Source of the DNA: a virus
DNA: 37,152 nt
Strand: one strand, 5' to 3'
Virus record (IMG/VR): IMGVR_UViG_3300036806_000051
Span: 1 to 37,152 of that record
The notes under the pieces were generated by a model. It ran no database searches. It saw only the letters and a list, made by a program, of their open reading frames with translations, and was not told the origin of the DNA. Positions 35,143 through 37,152 of this stretch are shown here, in pieces; positions within the stretch are counted from its first letter, which is position 1, and each line of letters opens with the position of its first letter. A program made the translations under genes and the position numbers.

Positions 35143-35570
35143 GCGACCGGACCGCGCGCGTCGGCCTCCTCGAGCTCGCGGGGATGCTCGCCGGGGTGGA
35201 CCTTCGCAGTGTGGACGGCGAGGCCCACGAAGAACTTCCCGCAGAACACGCACTCGCCCTCGGCCGCGCGGTTCCGGAGCCGGGTCGTCTGGCCCTTCCA
35301 GGCTCGCCGGCTCGCCTCAGCGCGATCGGCTCGCGCCCGCTCCGACGCCGCCTGATCCTCGGCCCACTTCCGGAGCCGCTTCTCCTTCGCCTCGGCCGTC
35401 TCGCCGATGTAGTGCCACGTATGCCCGAGGGGGCAGTAGACCGACACGGAATGATCCCGGAGCGCGTGATCGCGCAGGCCCTGGGGGATCGCGTGGGCCG
35501 TCCCGCAATCGGGACACGTCTCGACGATCAGGCTGCCGGTATAGGTCAGGACGCCGCCGCGGACGGTCAT
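35139..35570 (-). CDS. zinc-finger phage protein
   Basis: A 143-aa protein of a common phage type. N-terminal ETCPDCGTAHAIPQGLRD and VYCPLGHTWHYIGE form a metal site, a charged helix (about 60-95) follows, and the C-terminus has ECVFCGKFFVGLAVHTAKVH, a C2H2-like finger. Such proteins probably bind DNA. ATG 35570, ATGA overlap. Confidence 0.74.
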   Translation of the reverse strand: MTVRGGVLTYTGSLIVETCPDCGTAHAIPQGLRDHALRDHSVSVYCPLGHTWHYIGETAEAKEKRLRKWAEDQAASERARADRAEASRRAWKGQTTRLRNRAAEGECVFCGKFFVGLAVHTAKVHPGEHPRELEEADARGPVA

Positions 35571-35785
35571 AGCTCACGCGCCCCCAGGTAGGTCGCCATC
35601 CGGCCGCAGAACGGGTCCCGGGCGATCAGGCGGGACCGGGCCTCGTGGACCGCCTCGCCGACGCTGAACGCGCGGACGATCTGGGGTGGGCCGGACGTGA
35701 ACGTGACCTCGATCGTGCGCGCTCGGCGGTCGCCGTCGCGCGGGCCAGGGCCGGCCGGGATCTGGATCGTCACGGGGACGCCCAT
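35567..35785 (-). CDS. protein of unknown function
   Basis: A 72-aa protein with segments VTIQIPAGPGPRDGDR, RTIEVTFTSGPPQIVRAFSV and EAVHEARSRLIARDPFCG. The ATG at 35785 is directly preceded by a GTG (35788), and either could start. The stop of the gene before overlaps (TGATG). No known family. Confidence 0.6.
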   Translation of the reverse strand: MGVPVTIQIPAGPGPRDGDRRARTIEVTFTSGPPQIVRAFSVGEAVHEARSRLIARDPFCGRMATYLGAREL

Positions 35786-35949
35786 CACGCGGGGCCCAGC
35801 GTGAGGAACCAGACCACGAACAGGAACCCCCCGATCGTCGCGAGGACCGCGGCGACGGTGAGGGCCAGGGCCGACACGAATCGCTGGAAGTACGACGGCG
35901 GCGGCGGGTCGATCGGATGGGCGTGCCAGACGCCGCGGCGGCCGGTCAT
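35785..35949 (-). CDS. 54-aa membrane protein
   Basis: A small gene with an ATGA overlap at its start (ATG 35949) and a one-base overlap at its end. The protein has a proline-rich start (HAHPIDPPPPSYFQRF) and one clear transmembrane helix (ALTVAAVLATIGGFLFVVWF, about 30-49). It follows the XRE regulator. Function unknown. Confidence 0.68.
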   Translation of the reverse strand: MTGRRGVWHAHPIDPPPPSYFQRFVSALALTVAAVLATIGGFLFVVWFLTLGPA

Positions 35950-36194
35950 GCCGGCTCGCCACGGGTCAGGGGCTCGAGCGGCAGGCCCAGGTCGGCGGCC
36001 GGCCCCGCGAGGAGCTTGCCCAGCTCGCGGAGCAGGGACGCCCGCTCGGCGAGGGTCGGGGCCACGCCCCGCTCGATGATGCTCAGCCGGCCGCTATTGA
36101 TCCCGGTCCGACGGGACAGCTCGCGGAGGCTGATACCGGTCCCCTCGCGCATCGCGCGGTACGGGGTCGCTGGGGTGGGGTCGGGGTTTGGCAT
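35946..36194 (-). CDS. XRE-type transcription regulator
   Basis: An 82-aa helix-turn-helix protein, first gene of the early operon. HTH pattern of the Cro/C1 family: GISLRELSRRTGINSGRLSIIERG (in parts: 'lRELSrrTGi' and 'GRLSIIERG'), then LAERASLLRELGKLLA. It probably represses or times early transcription. ATG 36194 has no Shine-Dalgarno; a TACCGT box lies 7 bases upstream, so the mRNA may start at or near the ATG (leaderless). It has only the DNA-binding domain, as in Cro-like repressors. Confidence 0.86.
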   Translation of the reverse strand: MPNPDPTPATPYRAMREGTGISLRELSRRTGINSGRLSIIERGVAPTLAERASLLRELGKLLAGPAADLGLPLEPLTRGEPA

Positions 36195-36201
36195 GGCGGC
36201 G

Positions 36202-36237
36202 ACGGTAACACTGCATAACGGCCCGCGCAAGCGGTAA
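36202..36237 (-). promoter_or_regulatory. promoter of the XRE gene with CGGTAA repeats
   Basis: On the minus strand TTGCGC (36230-36225), 17 bases, then TACCGT (36207-36202) 7 bases before the ATG. It fits a T-A-n-n-n-T type -10 giving a leaderless mRNA. On the plus strand two copies of CGGTAA (36204-36209 and 36232-36237) flank it, 28 bp apart, and could be repressor half-sites. Confidence 0.5.
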
Positions 36238-36373
36238 TCGACCGGCGTTCGTAAGGTGCGGCGGAACGCTGGTACTACCTCGAGGGCGAGCGGTCCGCGG
36301 CGGGACCTCCCCAGACGTGGCGACGCCCGGATCCGCGAGGACCCGGGCGTCGCCCATGCCAGGGTGTCGAGCG
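36238..36373. other. intergenic region between holin and XRE gene
   Basis: No gene seen. It holds the hairpin 36319-36354 next to the holin end and sequence upstream of the XRE promoter. Confidence 0.5.
36319..36354 (-). terminator. 12-bp hairpin after the holin gene
   Basis: Perfect stem GGCGACGCCCGG (36319-36330) and CCGGGCGTCGCC (36343-36354), 12-base loop, 19 bases after the holin stop. It probably ends the lysis/late transcript, though no U-tract follows. Confidence 0.62.
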
Positions 36374-36706
36374 TCAGCCCTTGCCGGTGATGGCCGCCTT
36401 CGCGTCCTGGGCCGTGTCATACGCGGCCCCCGACAGCTTCGCGCCGCCGAGCCATGCCAGGAAGTACCCGAACAGGCTCACGAGGTCGGTCGGCTTCGCG
36501 AGCGCGACCACGGCGTAGACGATGATCACGGCCCAGAGCGCGAGCGACGTGATCTGTTCGTGGGCATCCACCCAGGCCCCGATCCCGGGGAGCGGCTTGG
36601 CCGCGTACTGGATGATGCCGGCCACGATGGTCGCGATGACCGTTGCGCCCGCGAGGGTGAACGCCCCCGCGAGGATCGCGGCGGCCATTGTCGGATCGAT
36701 CTCCAC
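36374..36706 (-). CDS. holin-like membrane protein
   Basis: A 110-aa membrane protein beside the endolysin, with two hydrophobic helices: about 8-33 (AAAILAGAFTLAGATVIATI and on) and about 53-69 (ITSLALWAVIIVYAVVAL). The end is charged (DTAQDAKAAITGKG). This matches a class II-type holin, which makes the membrane lesion that frees or activates the endolysin. GTG 36706 has GGGAGG 4 bases upstream. It starts 18 bases after the endolysin stop. Confidence 0.72.
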   Translation of the reverse strand: MEIDPTMAAAILAGAFTLAGATVIATIVAGIIQYAAKPLPGIGAWVDAHEQITSLALWAVIIVYAVVALAKPTDLVSLFGYFLAWLGGAKLSGAAYDTAQDAKAAITGKG

Positions 36707-36724
36707 GTTCCCTCCCTTGCCGGC

Positions 36725-37152
36725 TCAGACCGGCCGAACGAGCGGCTTCGCGACGTAGGCCGTCACGACCTTGCCGCCGATCGTCGGGCGGATCTTCGCC
36801 CAGAGCGTCCCGTCGACGCCAGCGATCGTGAACTTCCCGCCCGGGACCTCGTTGATCTGGGGGCAGGTGATCGTCGCGGCGGTCGTGTCCAGGATCGCCG
36901 ACGTGACCGAGGGCAGGGCCCGAAGGTTCACGCCCGCCCCGATCGCGACCGTCCGGATGGGGTAGATCCGGTCGTCATAGGCGAGGTCGCCGCCCGGCAC
37001 GAGCCCGCCGCCGTACGGCGTGCCCATCCGGTACGAGCCGGCCGGCAGGAACCGGGCCGGGTCGTAGGTGATCCACCGCGTCACCCCGTCGGATCCGCGC
37101 TCCCGGACCTCGAGGGCGAAGTGGACGTGGACGCCCTTCGCGTTCCCGGTCG
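36725..37152 (-). CDS. M23-type endolysin with SH3-like domain (5' partial)
   Basis: The C-terminal part of a peptidoglycan endopeptidase. The frame is open through the right window edge. The outermost residues read TGNAKGVHVHFALEV, containing the H-x-H motif of the M23 (LytM-like) catalytic site (G-x-H-x-H-F). After a short link comes an SH3-like domain: RTVAIGAGVNLRALPSVTSAIL (in parts), LWAKIRPTIGGKVVTAYVA. Such enzymes cut peptide bridges in the wall. The start and the first zinc ligands lie beyond 37152. It precedes the holin, an order found in several phages. Confidence 0.85.
   Translation of the reverse strand, partial: TGNAKGVHVHFALEVRERGSDGVTRWITYDPARFLPAGSYRMGTPYGGGLVPGGDLAYDDRIYPIRTVAIGAGVNLRALPSVTSAILDTTAATITCPQINEVPGGKFTIAGVDGTLWAKIRPTIGGKVVTAYVAKPLVRPV

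Overview
The window is a densely packed tailed-phage genome (siphovirus-like) with essentially every gene on the minus strand. Third codon positions are almost all G or C. GTG is used as a start about as often as ATG, and about thirty gene junctions are 4-nt ATGA or GTGA overlaps. The composition, the DnaA-box variant TTGTCCACA and a leaderless-looking repressor promoter suggest a high-GC bacterial host, perhaps Actinomycetota or Chloroflexota. That host guess is inference only. No integrase, DNA polymerase, helicase, tRNA gene or CRISPR array was seen.

Layout, read in transcription order from right to left. The right edge (37152-36374) holds the C-terminal end of an M23-type endolysin and a holin, followed by a strong hairpin. 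An XRE-type regulator at 36194 then opens an early/accessory operon (36194-24537). It holds a PD-(D/E)XK exonuclease, a Gp3-like recombination directionality factor, a phage metallopeptidase-like protein, a large DNA methyltransferase, a VRR-NUC nuclease, a MazG-like protein, a membrane-anchored DPBB (RlpA-like) protein and many small zinc-binding or membrane proteins. A promoter-like element at about 24.5 kb precedes a second run (24459-18514) with a second methyltransferase, a DUF4326 protein, an excisionase-like HTH protein and an HNH endonuclease. The packaging and structural module then runs terminase small and large subunits, small membrane proteins, a SAP-like protein, portal, scaffold, a glycan-enzyme cassette, major capsid protein, connector and neck proteins, tail tube, tail assembly chaperones with a programmed frameshift site, tape measure, distal tail protein and a tail-tip protein that runs off the left edge.

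The tail tip leaves at the left and the endolysin enters at the right. The window is therefore probably most of one phage genome, cut between tail and lysis genes.

The most unusual part is the set of surface-glycan enzymes embedded in the virion module. A rhamnosyltransferase-like protein, a NodB-type polysaccharide deacetylase and a polysaccharide pyruvyl transferase are translationally coupled between scaffold and major capsid gene. A fourth enzyme, like CDP-glycerol glycerophosphotransferases, sits among the neck genes. The major capsid gene has its own near-consensus promoter, whose -35 box overlaps the stop codon of the last cassette gene. Together they look like a virion-decorating or host-surface-remodelling system co-expressed with the structural proteins. 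Other points of interest are a 20-codon gene tiled exactly between two neighbours, a probable CTG-started gene behind a methyltransferase lacking its expected C-terminal end, three genes with nested in-frame starts, and a cluster of DnaA-box-like sequences.
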